Shown here: piece after piece, positions 26,514-36,500 of the stretch | Position numbering within the stretch: the stretch's first letter is position 1 | Layout of the letters: each line of letters opens with the position of its first letter | DNA from: Winslowiella arboricola | GTDB lineage: Bacteria > Pseudomonadota > Gammaproteobacteria > Enterobacterales > Enterobacteriaceae | Length of the DNA: 64,000 nucleotides | Direction: 5' to 3' | Assembly: GCF_025527015.1 (NCBI RefSeq) | Contig: NZ_JAODIM010000039.1 | Coordinates: 310,001 to 374,000, forward strand | Made by a program: the position numbers and the translations under genes | Notes under the pieces: model-generated | Seen by the model: only the letters and a program-made list of their open reading frames with translations | What the model was told of the DNA's origin: nothing | The model's database searches: none

Positions 26514-27058
26514 TGCTGTTAAGTCTTAACCAGCAGCCGGGGAGATATCCTCTCCGGCTGTTATCCGCTGAAAAACAGGAAATAACCTTTATCCAACCGA
26601 TTTATGCCGACGAAAATAAGGATAATTTCAGCTAAAGCGGCACGCTTAATTGTACAATGTGATTAACTTTAAAATATTTACTGGCAGAGAGGCTTAATAA
26701 CCACCAGCATCAGTGAATGATTTTATAGCAATAAAATCCTGGCGGTGAATATGCGCTGCTTATTGCTATCCCCTCCCTCTACCCGCTTGTGACGGGGTCT
26801 GCCACGGTAATCGCTGCCCACAGCTAAAATAAAAAAACAGATTATAATTATCACTATAATCGCCGAAAAAAAATTTGGCTTAATAATAAAAAAGCCCATT
26901 GGGGCATAATCTGAAACTGACGAAAACCGCTGGCAAAAACTGGACGGATTAGTTCAAACCAGGCAATGCTTTACTCAGCCGCGACAACGAACAGCGATAA
27001 TCCCGTTTTCGTTTGCAGCTCACCTGTGCTCACTAAATAAAACTCTTCAGGACTGCCT
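26514..27058. other. Intergenic region symporter-esterase
   Basis: A 545-bp AT-rich region. It contains the symporter terminator-like stem (26534-26560), an 8-bp inverted repeat GATTTTAT-agca-ATAAAATC at 26719-26738, and a minus-strand terminator-like element at 26888-26905 (GCCC-caat-GGGC followed by six Ts on that strand). I found no copy of the TAGTAATACAAAT motif and no convincing small gene. The sequence before the esterase has no strong promoter match that I can name. Confidence 0.5.
26534..26562 (+). terminator. Terminator-like stem after the symporter gene
   Basis: The 11-bp stem CAGCCGGGGAG / CTCTCCGGCTG (one G-T wobble) has a 5-nt loop and is followed by TTA. The short T-run makes it a weak terminator. 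Confidence 0.5.
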
Positions 27059-27937
27059 ATGAAAACTGAAATATTCAACATCTGGCCATTCGGTGATGCG
27101 CCAGGCGCCAGTGATTCGCGCGCGCAGCCACAGATTGTCGATCTGGCCAAATTGTATGAACCACACGATCGCGCGGCAACTGGCGTTCGCTGTCCTGAAA
27201 TCGCGCTGTGGCATCCTGAAGAGTCGAATGGCATTACCCTGCTGGTTGCGCCCGGTGGCGGCTATCAGCGCATTATGATCGACAAAGAAGGCAGCGCGCT
27301 GGCGACCTTTTTCACGGCGATGGGCTATACGCTGGCGGTGATGACCTACCGTCTGCCCGGCGATGGCCATCACGAAGGCGCCGACGCGCCGCTGGCCGAT
27401 GCACAGCGTGCGGTTCGGGTGCTGCGCGATCGTGCTCAGCTGGGCTTAAATGGCAAACGCATTGTGATGATGGGCTTCTCTGCCGGAGGGCATGTTGCCG
27501 CCAGCCTGGGCACCCGCTTTGGTGAAAAAATCTATCCGACGCAGGATGCCGCTGATAGCCGCTCGCCGCGTCCGGATGCGCTGGTGCTGGTCTATCCGGT
27601 GATCAGTATGCGTGACGGCCTGGCCCATGCAGGCTCCCGTGAACGGTTGCTGGGCGCTGCCCCGGATAAAGAACGGGTGGAGGACTATTCGCTGGAGACG
27701 CGGGTGAAAGGCGATACTCCGCAAACTCTGCTGATCCATGCGGTTGATGATCCTTCGGTATCAGTGAATAACAGCATGGTGTTTTTCACTGCCCTGCGTC
27801 AGTGCGAGGTGCCGGTTGAACTGCACTTTTATGAAAAAGGGGGGCACGGATTTGGTATTCGCGGCGTTGCCGATCTGCCACTGGCCAGCTGGCCGATGCT
27901 GGTCACTGAGTGGTTACGCTCAAGGGTGTGGGCATAG
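27059..27937 (+). CDS. Alpha/beta-hydrolase, probable carbohydrate esterase
   Basis: The 292-aa protein has the oxyanion region VAPGGGYQ (63-70), the nucleophile elbow GFSAGG with S141, an acid candidate D231 in HAVDDPSV, and H263 in GGHGFG. This pattern is typical of acetyl-xylan-esterase-like hydrolases. There is no signal peptide, so it acts in the cytoplasm. It lies at the yhjJ edge of the uronate locus, on the same strand as the symporter but 545 bp away. A plausible job is removing O-acetyl groups from imported oligomers, since bacterial alginates and some glucuronans are acetylated; that link is inference. Confidence 0.8.
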   Translation: MKTEIFNIWPFGDAPGASDSRAQPQIVDLAKLYEPHDRAATGVRCPEIALWHPEESNGITLLVAPGGGYQRIMIDKEGSALATFFTAMGYTLAVMTYRLPGDGHHEGADAPLADAQRAVRVLRDRAQLGLNGKRIVMMGFSAGGHVAASLGTRFGEKIYPTQDAADSRSPRPDALVLVYPVISMRDGLAHAGSRERLLGAAPDKERVEDYSLETRVKGDTPQTLLIHAVDDPSVSVNNSMVFFTALRQCEVPVELHFYEKGGHGFGIRGVADLPLASWPMLVTEWLRSRVWA

Positions 27938-27949
27938 CAGAAGGCAGGA

Positions 27950-27978
27950 TCAGGGGCGATGTAATTCACCGCCCCTGA
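27950..27978. terminator. Bidirectional hairpin between esterase gene and yhjJ
   Basis: A perfect 9-bp stem TCAGGGGCG / CGCCCCTGA with an 11-nt loop lies between the two convergent stop codons. It has no T-tract on either side. Confidence 0.55.
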
Positions 27979-27987
27979 GAAGAACAA

Positions 27988-29484
27988 TCAGGACTGTGGT
28001 GCCGGAATATCGGATACTTCAGGCTTAATATCCTCCGCCTGCACCGGCGTGGTTTTCACTTCTGGCGGCGTCATAATCCGCTGCCAGCTATCCTGCAGAG
28101 ATTTGATATTGGTTTCGGCTTCACCCTGCGGCTGCATCAGCACCATTGTCAGTTCCTGCGTCAGTTGCTGGCGCAATTCCTGATTCATCATCGGCAAGGT
28201 TAACTCTGATAAAAACGCCTGGCGCAGCTTCTGATACTGCTCGGGAGCAATATCCACCACGCCATTTTGCTGTGAACGCAGACGCTGGCTCATCAGCACA
28301 TCAGTATTGGTGCGTGCATAGGTAGCAAACAGCTTATTCAGTTCCGACGTTTTCTGCGCCATCAGCGCGTCAAACTCCTCCTGCGGCAAGCCGTTATCAC
28401 GAATGTTCGCCAGCTCACGCGCAATCAGGTTCATATTGTTCTGCAGCGTGGCATTGCTGGAATCCATATTAATGCCACACTGCGCGCGCTGATACAGCAC
28501 GCGGCAATCGAACCCCACCTGAACGCCCTGCGCTTTACTGTCGCTCAGCACGCGCTGGACATGCCAGAACAGTGCTTCACGCGCCAAATCGCTCTGCCAG
28601 TAACGCGACAGGTTTTGTGAATCGCGAATCGGCTGCCATGGGGTGTCCCATACCAGCGACAGGCGATCCTGGCTGACATTGTTATTTACCAGATTCACCG
28701 GCTGATGCGGTAACGGTGAAAGCGTCGGCATTGGCGCTGGCGTTTCGCGCTTCCCTTCCAGCGAGGAGAAGGTTTTGTTGATCTGCTCAGACAGGCTACG
28801 GCTGTCAACATTGCCGACCACAAACAGCGTCATCGCATCCGGGGTATACCACTGTTTATAAAAGCTGTTTAGCTGCGTGATATCGATCGGCGCTTTGGCC
28901 GGTTCGGCCGGATCATGAGCCAGCATCAGCGAGCCTTGCAGACGATAGCGCCACCAGACATCCTGCGGATTGCCCGGATGGGTAGCGATAGGATCATCGG
29001 CACCGATCGCCGTATTGACCACCTGATCGTTGATGGTCATTTTACCGGCGGTGGCGGCCAGCCAGCTCAGCGCTTCTTTTACTACTTCCGGGCGATTGTT
29101 GGGCAGGCTGAGGTTATAAATGGTGAAGTCGTATGAAGTCAGCGCAGGCGGAAGCGGGCGGCTGGGATCAATGCCCTGTTGCCACAGGGCGCGCTGCTGA
29201 GCGGTATCCAGCGCGGTATTATGCACCAGCGCCAGACGAGGTAATAAATGGCTGAATCCAACCTGCTGGGCATTCTCCACCAGCGATCCGGTATTCACCA
29301 ATAATCGGATTTCAATTCTGTCGCTGGGGCGCTGCGGAGTGGTGAGCACCTGCCAGGTCAATCCGTTGTTTAATTTTCCCTGCTGCCAGGCAGGATCGGG
29401 TTGTAGTGTTTCAGCCTGCACCGTACTACTGACAGCTGCCAGCAACACCCCACCAACCAAAAGACGCATTATGGTGCCCTGCAT
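27988..29484 (-). CDS. yhjJ: YhjJ, periplasmic M16-like protein (inactive zinc site)
   Basis: The 498-aa protein has a signal peptide (MRLLVGGVLLAAVSSTVQA region) and the fold of M16 (pitrilysin-type) peptidases. The zinc motif HxxEH is replaced by HLLPR in GFSHLLPRLALVHN, so it is not expected to be a peptidase; as I recall, E. coli YhjJ has the same loss. The C-terminal part (RSLSEQINKTFSSLEGKRE, ELANIRDNGLPQEEFDALMA) is the second M16 half. Function is unknown. In E. coli it directly follows kdgK; here about 9.4 kb of uronate genes separate them. Confidence 0.93.
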   Translation of the reverse strand: MQGTIMRLLVGGVLLAAVSSTVQAETLQPDPAWQQGKLNNGLTWQVLTTPQRPSDRIEIRLLVNTGSLVENAQQVGFSHLLPRLALVHNTALDTAQQRALWQQGIDPSRPLPPALTSYDFTIYNLSLPNNRPEVVKEALSWLAATAGKMTINDQVVNTAIGADDPIATHPGNPQDVWWRYRLQGSLMLAHDPAEPAKAPIDITQLNSFYKQWYTPDAMTLFVVGNVDSRSLSEQINKTFSSLEGKRETPAPMPTLSPLPHQPVNLVNNNVSQDRLSLVWDTPWQPIRDSQNLSRYWQSDLAREALFWHVQRVLSDSKAQGVQVGFDCRVLYQRAQCGINMDSSNATLQNNMNLIARELANIRDNGLPQEEFDALMAQKTSELNKLFATYARTNTDVLMSQRLRSQQNGVVDIAPEQYQKLRQAFLSELTLPMMNQELRQQLTQELTMVLMQPQGEAETNIKSLQDSWQRIMTPPEVKTTPVQAEDIKPEVSDIPAPQS

Positions 29485-29653
29485 GTGAACCCCTACTCAA
29501 TCACAAACCAATAATAATCACTGGCGCTCCGCGCTTGCCGTTATCATTCCGTTGAATAATAAGGGAGAAGCCGCTGCGTTTAAGAGAATAAATTCTTAGA
29601 CCACGCATTGGCGGAGTTGTCGCGCAACGAAGTGAAATATCATAAAAAAAATG

Positions 29654-29780
29654 CTTACCCTAAAGATTTCGAGTCGCAGGAAGGCGGCAAGCCCGCGAAT
29701 CCCCGGGAACATAGATAACTATGTGACTGGGGTGAACGGGCGCAGCTAACGCACCTGCAACTTGAAAGATAACGGGTAAG
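29654..29780. repeat. ERIC (IRU) element, 127 bp
   Basis: The element is exactly 127 bp between terminal inverted repeats CTTACCC (29654) and GGGTAAG (29774). Inside are GTGACTGGGGTGAACG, which matches the classical ERIC2 primer region, and GCGAATCCCCGGGAACAT, which matches the complement of ERIC1R. ERIC elements are non-coding, palindromic and widespread in Enterobacterales. Confidence 0.92.
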
Positions 29781-29795
29781 TTGGGGATTATTATG

Positions 29796-29834
29796 CAAAT
29801 ACCCGCAGCAAGGGCAAGCTACTGCGGGCATTTG
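29796..29834 (-). terminator. Long hairpin downstream of dctA
   Basis: CAAATACCCGCAG pairs with CTGCGGGCATTTG over 13 bp with one mismatch and a 13-nt loop. It begins 40 bp after the dctA stop on the minus strand. There is no T-run on that strand, so it may stabilise or end the dctA mRNA. Confidence 0.6.
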
Positions 29835-29873
29835 AGGGACTTTTTAGATGAATTAGTCGCTAAGTGCACTATT

Positions 29874-31148
29874 TCAGGCCGTTTTTTCCTGTTTCGCAGA
29901 GGATGACAGCGTCTCCTTCATCTTGTTTTCGTCCAGCTGACCGACCCATTTTGAGACAAACACCGTGGCCACACCATTGCCTACCAGGTTGGTTAACGCG
30001 CGAGCTTCTGACATAAAACGGTCAATACCGAGAATTAATGCCAGTCCCGCAACCGGCAGATGTCCTACCGCCGAGAGTGTCGCCGCCAGCACTATAAATC
30101 CGCTACCCGTGACGCCTGCGGCACCTTTGGATGACAGCAGCAGCACCACCAGTAAAGTGATCTGGTGGACAATATCCATATGACTGTTGGTGGCCTGTGC
30201 GATAAATACCGCAGCCATGGTCAGATAGATCGAGGTGCCATCGAGGTTAAACGAGTAACCGGTTGGGATAACCAGGCCAACCACGGACTTCTTACAGCCC
30301 AGACGCTCCATCTTCTCCAGCATACGCGGCAGCGCGGACTCGGAAGAGGATGTCCCCAGCACGATCAGCAGCTCTTCTTTGATATAACCGATAAATTTAA
30401 AGATATTAAAGCCGACATAGCGCGAAATCAGCCCCAGTACCACCACCACAAACAGCACACAGGTAATGTAGAAGCAGATAATCAGCTGGCCAAGCTGCAC
30501 CAGTGAACCGACGCCATATTTACCGATAGTAAAGGCCATCGCCCCGAACGCACCGATTGGCGCCAGGCGCATAATCATATTGATAATGCCGAAGATCACC
30601 CGTGAGAAGTTTTCGATAAAGTTGAAGATCATCGTGCCTTTATCGCCGAGGCGATGCAGGGCAAAACCAAACATAATGGCGAACAGCAGCACCTGCAGAA
30701 TATTACCGCTGGCGAAAGCGCCAATTACGCTGGCAGGAATAATATCCAGCAGGAAGGGGATCACCCCTTGCGACTCAGCCTGCTGGGCATACACCGCCAC
30801 CGCCTTGGCATCGAGCGTGGCCGGATCGACATTCATGCCGACTCCCGGCTGCACCACATTGACCACCACCAGACCGATAATTAATGCGATGGTACTGACG
30901 ATTTCAAAATAGAGCAGCGCCACGGCGCCCGTGCGCCCGACTGCCTTCATGCTTTCCATGCCCGCGATGCCGGTGACGACGGTACAGAAAATAACCGGCG
31001 CGATAATCATCTTAATTAATTTAACAAAGGCGTCACCGAGTGGTTTCATTTGCGCGCCCAGCTCCGGATAGAAGTGGCCGAGCAATATACCCACTGCGAT
31101 TGCAGTTAATACTTGAAAATAAAGGCTTTTGAACAGGGATAGTTTCAT
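29874..31148 (-). CDS. dctA: C4-dicarboxylate:H+/Na+ symporter DctA
   Basis: The 424-aa protein belongs to the DAACS (glutamate transporter-like) family and imports succinate, fumarate and malate under aerobic growth. Evidence includes [20 protein letters not shown] at the N-terminus, the serine-rich re-entrant hairpin [14 protein letters not shown], and the substrate motif [22 protein letters not shown]. Length matches E. coli DctA (428 aa), as does its place between yhjJ and hmsP. Control by DcuSR and CRP is known in E. coli; I could not identify a clear CRP site here. Confidence 0.97.
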   Translation of the reverse strand: MKLSLFKSLYFQVLTAIAVGILLGHFYPELGAQMKPLGDAFVKLIKMIIAPVIFCTVVTGIAGMESMKAVGRTGAVALLYFEIVSTIALIIGLVVVNVVQPGVGMNVDPATLDAKAVAVYAQQAESQGVIPFLLDIIPASVIGAFASGNILQVLLFAIMFGFALHRLGDKGTMIFNFIENFSRVIFGIINMIMRLAPIGAFGAMAFTIGKYGVGSLVQLGQLIICFYITCVLFVVVVLGLISRYVGFNIFKFIGYIKEELLIVLGTSSSESALPRMLEKMERLGCKKSVVGLVIPTGYSFNLDGTSIYLTMAAVFIAQATNSHMDIVHQITLLVVLLLSSKGAAGVTGSGFIVLAATLSAVGHLPVAGLALILGIDRFMSEARALTNLVGNGVATVFVSKWVGQLDENKMKETLSSSAKQEKTA

Positions 31149-31363
31149 AAAGGCGTTTCCGTTAACGGCTGTTTATGCGATTCACATCGCTATCATTAGA
31201 ATTGTACGACAGCGCGGAAAGTAACATCGGGTTAACAGTATTAATATGTCCCGTCTCACGTTGTGGAAATCATCATCCATTAATATGAACTGAAACGCTT
31301 CAGCTAAGGGTTTTGTAACTTTTGATAGCGCTAAATGCTGCTTAAAGGGAGGGGAAAAAACAC

Positions 31364-33364
31364 CTAATCGACCGGCGGTAGCCAGCTTTCAAATGCCGCC
31401 AGCGGCAGCGCCTCAGAGTAGAGATAGCCCTGACCGATATGAATACCACGCGCCAGCAGCCAGTCGCGCTGTTCCGGGGTTTCGACCCCTTCAGCCACCA
31501 CATCGATAGCAATAATGTCGGCAATCGCGGCGACGATTTTCACCATCGCATCATCATCCGGCAACGCCGAAACAAAGCTGCGATCCATCTTCAGCTTGCT
31601 GATTGGCAATGATTTAAACTGATGTAAGAAATTAAGGTTAGAGTACCCCATGCCAAAGTCGTCGAGCGCCACCGCAATGCCGACGCGCTGCAGCTCGCTT
31701 AATAAAGCGATAGCCTGCTCAGGATCGCCAACCTGCGCGGTTTCGGTAATTTCCAGCACCAGACTTCCCGGCAGAATACGATGACGCGCCAGTAAATCCT
31801 GTAAATGCGCCACTACGCCCGGATCGCGTAGCTGCACCGCGGAAATATTAACGCTTAATGGCAACGTGATACCTCGCCGCTGCCAGCCAGCCAGCACACG
31901 ACAGGACTCTTCAAACACCCAGCGCCCCAGTGCGCCAATCACGCCCAGCTCTTCCGCACCGATAATAAAACCTTCCGGCAGGCAGTAGCTGCCGTCGGCC
32001 TGACGCATCCGCAGCAGCGCTTCCGCGCCCACCAGTTTGCCACTGCGCATATCGATTTGTGGCTGCAGGAACAGTGAGAACTGCTCCTGCTCCAGCCCTT
32101 GCAGAATGTCATGCTCCTGCGTCAGGCGTTTTTGCGCCCGTTCGGTCAGCTGCGGATCGAAGAACAGTATCTGGTTTTTCCCCTGATGGCGTGCCGACAT
32201 CATGGCTGAAATGGCGCGGCCCAGCAGCTCTGGCGCTTTCAGGGCATCGTCATCACGCTGCGCCATACCAATGCTGACGCTGGGCCGTAATTGCATATGC
32301 TGTAACGTCACCGGCTGCGTCAGGCGCGCCATCACATTGCGCGCCAGACGAATGGCGCGGAACGGACTGTTGGCCCGTTTCGCCAGCAGCACAAAGTCAC
32401 TGCTGTTGAGTTGCGCCAGTACGGAACGCTCATCAAGGCAGCTGCGGATTTTTTCCACCAGCGTCAGAATCAGGGTATCGCGCTGCTCATCGGTCAGTAC
32501 CCCGTTCGCTTCCTGCAAAGTCTCAATGCGCAGCACCATAATGGTAAAGCTGCTGATGGTGCCAGCCGATTTCAGATGCTGTTCAAGCAGCGCTAAAAAC
32601 AGCGTCTTATTCGGCAGGTCGGTAAGCGCCACATGGGTGGTCAGGCGGCTCATCTCATCGTGAATCGACTCCTGCACCTGCTGATTACGGTTATAGCTGC
32701 GGATCAGCATGCCAATTTCATCATCACGATGCAGTGGTGGCATCGTCAGCTTATGGGTCAGAAGTTCCTGCGGCGACAACTCCTGTAGCTCACGGGCAAT
32801 ATCGCGCAGCGGATGAACCATCAGGCGATTAATGCACCAGCTAATCGCCACCGACAGGATCAGCGCCAGCAACAGATAGGTGGTCATCATGGTGGAGACG
32901 GTACTGAGGATAAACTGGTACACACGCCAGGAATCTGCCTGCAACACCAGATAGGCCAGCGGCTTCGGCGCGGCGGTGCGCTCTGTGGCATACAGCGGCA
33001 CGGTGATTTGCACCGGCAGTTCAAACACCCGAGCGATAAGGCGCGGCACCGGCTTTTCGGGATCAAAATCGGTATGTAAGGCCTGGAAGGCATTCGGCAA
33101 CACCACATCAGCACGCGTCAGAATGCCGGCCGGCTTTAACGAATTGAGTATACGTTCCGCCTCAGTAATATCAGCGCGCAGTACTGCTTCTGACAATGGC
33201 TGACGAACGGTATGCGCAATATTTTCCATTTGCTGGGCGTAGTCCGTCCTGCGCTGCTGCACAAAATGGAAAAGCTGGATAACGATAAAAATACAGATGG
33301 TAATGATCGCAACCGCAGAAACCGTCGCCATCTGCTTAATCGTAAGTGAACGACTGACGCGCAA
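31364..33364 (-). CDS. hmsP: HmsP (YhjK/PdeK), membrane GGDEF-EAL phosphodiesterase
   Basis: The 666-aa protein has an N-terminal membrane helix, a periplasmic sensor region, a second helix with HAMP (MVHPLRDIARELQELSPQEL), a degenerate GGDEF domain (SSDF replaces GGDEF) and an active-looking EAL domain: E448-A-L, NISAVQLRDP, ITETAQ, DDFGMGYSNL and EGVET. It is predicted to hydrolyse c-di-GMP; HmsP in Yersinia limits exopolysaccharide biofilm. Start: TTG at 33364 has GGAG 7 nt before it and begins the conserved LRVSRSLTIKQM; an ATG at 33448 would add 28 unusual residues. It lies next to bcsC, so it likely tunes cellulose output locally. Confidence 0.93.
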   Translation of the reverse strand: MRVSRSLTIKQMATVSAVAIITICIFIVIQLFHFVQQRRTDYAQQMENIAHTVRQPLSEAVLRADITEAERILNSLKPAGILTRADVVLPNAFQALHTDFDPEKPVPRLIARVFELPVQITVPLYATERTAAPKPLAYLVLQADSWRVYQFILSTVSTMMTTYLLLALILSVAISWCINRLMVHPLRDIARELQELSPQELLTHKLTMPPLHRDDEIGMLIRSYNRNQQVQESIHDEMSRLTTHVALTDLPNKTLFLALLEQHLKSAGTISSFTIMVLRIETLQEANGVLTDEQRDTLILTLVEKIRSCLDERSVLAQLNSSDFVLLAKRANSPFRAIRLARNVMARLTQPVTLQHMQLRPSVSIGMAQRDDDALKAPELLGRAISAMMSARHQGKNQILFFDPQLTERAQKRLTQEHDILQGLEQEQFSLFLQPQIDMRSGKLVGAEALLRMRQADGSYCLPEGFIIGAEELGVIGALGRWVFEESCRVLAGWQRRGITLPLSVNISAVQLRDPGVVAHLQDLLARHRILPGSLVLEITETAQVGDPEQAIALLSELQRVGIAVALDDFGMGYSNLNFLHQFKSLPISKLKMDRSFVSALPDDDAMVKIVAAIADIIAIDVVAEGVETPEQRDWLLARGIHIGQGYLYSEALPLAAFESWLPPVD

Positions 33365-33535
33365 AGCTATTCTCCAGGCTCCCTCTGAGGGAATGAGAAG
33401 GCAAAAACTGCCCAGAGTATATCTCATGCTGCATGTTTTTTTATCCATGAGAATGCATGGGGTATTAGTGTTTAAGGGTTTTCCGAGTCAAAAGCGTCGT
33501 AAACATGGCATATACCGACATTTCGCGACAAAAGC

Positions 33536-36500
33536 CTATTTAAAATCGGCGTAGGGTGTCAGCGGCTGCGGCGGCATATCCAGATCCCCTTGCCAGCCCG
33601 CCATTGAGTAACGCAGATACATTAGCCCATGACTGGGGGTGTAATCCTTCGCCTGCTGAATATCAATACCGGCACCCAGCGTCCAGTGCGCGGTTAAACG
33701 CCGCTCAATCACCGCCTGTACCGTATAACCAAAGCCGCCGCCGGTGCTGTCATCGGATTGCGGATTAGCGCTGGTAGCAAAACCCGGGTAAACCGGATAA
33801 CGCTGCTGACCTTTACTACGCGAGTGCGACCAGGAAGCGGATCCGGACAGATCATATGACCAGTTTTCTGTGCGCTGACGCCAGCTGACCGGCAATGCCA
33901 GCGAGAAATAGCTTTGCGGACTGTAATAACCCCCCTGACCAAATGCGTAGTCACTCAGGTCTTTCTGGTAATGCCATAACATACTGCTGACACCAATACT
34001 CATGCGACGGTGAGAGTCATTAATCAGCTTGTAGTAATAGCCTCCCATCAGGCGTTCACGCGTGTTGTCCGCGACATTTTCACCGGTGATTTGATGCGCG
34101 CTGATATCACCCCAGAGACCATGAGCACCGCCCTGGTCGTAACTGAGTCCCAATGCGCCACCGCTGGCTACCACACCTCCCCAGCGACGTCCGCCCTCGC
34201 TGCTCGGGTCATAGGCTCCGGCAAACGAGAGCAAAGAGCTGGCGATCGGACGCCGTGAAGCGGTAAAGGTCAGTCCGATATCATCAAGATCGGTATTCCA
34301 GCTGACACCGCCAACCCAGCTACGTACCGCAAAACCGATCGGCGTGCTGCCGATATCCACCGACCAGCGTTGATCACGCCAGCCAACGGCGGGCGATACC
34401 CCTTCGGCGCGCTGCTTCAGGCCGCTGCGGCAACCGCGGGTATTATTATCGGCGCAGGTGCCAAACACCTCGCGATGCGTGCCGTTTTCGTTGTCAAAAC
34501 TGCCCGCAGACAGCGCGACACGATCAAGACGCATAAAAGCTTTTCCCTGCGCCAGTGGTGTTTCCGCTTCCAGCATCGTGGTCCAGGCGCTGACATCTGA
34601 CACCCCGCCGCTGCCTTTATTGCGTGAGTAATCCTGCTCCAGCGTCAGCGTGCTCTCCTGCTGACGCCAGAGATCGGCGGCATCGCTGCGTACTCCGCGT
34701 TTCAGCCAGCCATCGCGTTCATCGCTGCGCATCAGCCGGGTAAAGCTCAGATTATCCTGCGGAAGTTGCGGGCTGATACCGCTGGCGACCATCGCCTGAC
34801 GATAATCATTGAGCGCCAGCTGTGGTTGCGTTTCCAGCCGCGCCGCATCACGGTACACCAGCGCAGTGCTAAGCCCCGGCGGCGCACTGGCGACGCGGGT
34901 TTTCAGCCGGGCATACCATTCACGCGCTTGTGCTGTGTCGCCGATGCTTTGCCAGGCGCTGGCTACCCGGCGTTGACTGTTAATCGTGGTCTGTGGCGGC
35001 AGAGCCTGTAACGCCCGGCGCGCTTCATCATGGCGTTTCAGCATCACCAGCGCTTCGATACGTCCTGATGCCGCATCACTATCCTGCGGCAGCTGGCGCA
35101 AAACTTGTTGATAATGCTGTAAAGCCTGATCGCCATCGCCACGCGCCAGCGCCCAGTCCGCCAGAGTATTATCTCGCGCCGCTGAGAATGGCTGTTGCTG
35201 CAACCAGACAATCGCCGCGCGCTCATTGCCGCCGTCACGCAGCCGGTTAGCACGCGTCAGCATCTTATCCTGCTGCAAACGCGTAGCCAGCTGGTGCATA
35301 TCCTGATCCCACTGCGCTTCGGACAGCGTATGTAACTGAGCCAGCGCCCGATCGCCCCGTTCACTGGCCGAGAGATACAGGCCGTAAGCATAAACCTGGG
35401 CGCGATCAGTGGGATGTCGCTGCGCCATCGCCGCCATCAGATTATCCGCCTGCTGCGGCTCGCCCGCCTGGCTTAACGCCGCGGCCAGCCGTGCGTTAAG
35501 CCAGATATCCTCGGGTGTATCACGCAGCGCCTGGCGATAGTTGTCTGCTGCTGCCTGCCAGCGCCCCTGCTCTGCCAGCGCACGACCCTCTGCCTGCCGC
35601 GCATCGCTGCGTAAACTGTTCAGGGAGCTGCCAAGGGCGCGCTGCTGCGCGGATGACAGATGATCGATAAACGCCAGCGCCTTTTGCGGCGACTGCTGCT
35701 GATAAAGCTGACTCAGACGGCGCGCGGCACTGCTGTTGGTCGGGTCGAGATGCAGCGCCCGTAAGAAGTGCTGTTCGGCAGTGGCGAAATTTTTACTGGC
35801 CAGCGCGACATCGCCAAGGCCCAGCAGCGCATAGCTGTCGCCGCGGTCGAGTGCCTGCGCCTGCTGATAATCGCGTTGTGCGGCGGCAAGATCGCCACGC
35901 GCCAGCGCTTTATCGCCGTTGTCGATCGCCAGCCAGTAGCGATCCGATTGCAGCAGGCTGCGCCATTTGCCGATGCTGGTGCTCTGCTGACCCGCCTCGA
36001 TCGCGCGCTCAAAATAACCGATCGCCGTCGCGCGCTGATTCGCCCGAGACAATGCCTGGCCAATGGCTCCCAGCAGTTCAGCATCGTCTGGCGTGGCTTT
36101 TAACGCCATACGCAGCGCCGGCAGCGCCGCCGCACCGGCGCCGTGATCCACCAGCGCCAGCCCGCGCACGCGCTGACGATAGGCCGGATCGGCCAACAGC
36201 TTTTGCTGCCGATCCCGCTCCTGCAACCCCTTACGCCGCGCATCACCTGAGTTAAAGGTGTCGAGATAAGCCTGCAACTGCGCCAGCGTAGTGGCAGAAA
36301 CCGGCTGCGAAACAATACGCGCCAGCCACAGATTCGCCGCCTGTTCCCGTCCTGCCGGATTTTGCGCCACTGCTTTTAGCTGACTGAATGCGAGATTATC
36401 GCTATTGCGTTGCAACTGTAGCTGGGCAATCTGTATACGTACGCCAATATGCCCCGGATAGCGCTGATCCAGCGCCTGTAAGCGGGTCAGGGCCAGATTC

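Larger units (their letters stand above)
29485..29873. other. Intergenic region dctA-yhjJ
   Basis: A 389-bp stretch between dctA and yhjJ, both on the minus strand. It contains an ERIC element (29654-29780) and a long hairpin after dctA (29796-29834). The part next to yhjJ is AT-rich and should hold the yhjJ promoter; no small gene is evident. Confidence 0.6.

Noticed and set aside
27988-29484. Loss of the HxxEH zinc motif in YhjJ as a recent inactivation
   Set aside because: The same replacement (H..PR) is, as I recall, present in E. coli YhjJ, so it is a family trait and not a lesion.
31149-31363. CRP site before dctA
   Set aside because: Only one TGTGA half-site is visible; the second half does not match.
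33364-33448. Upstream ATG start of hmsP at 33448
   Set aside because: The extra 28 residues are Cys-rich and unlike the family N-terminus, while TTG at 33364 has a well-spaced GGAG.
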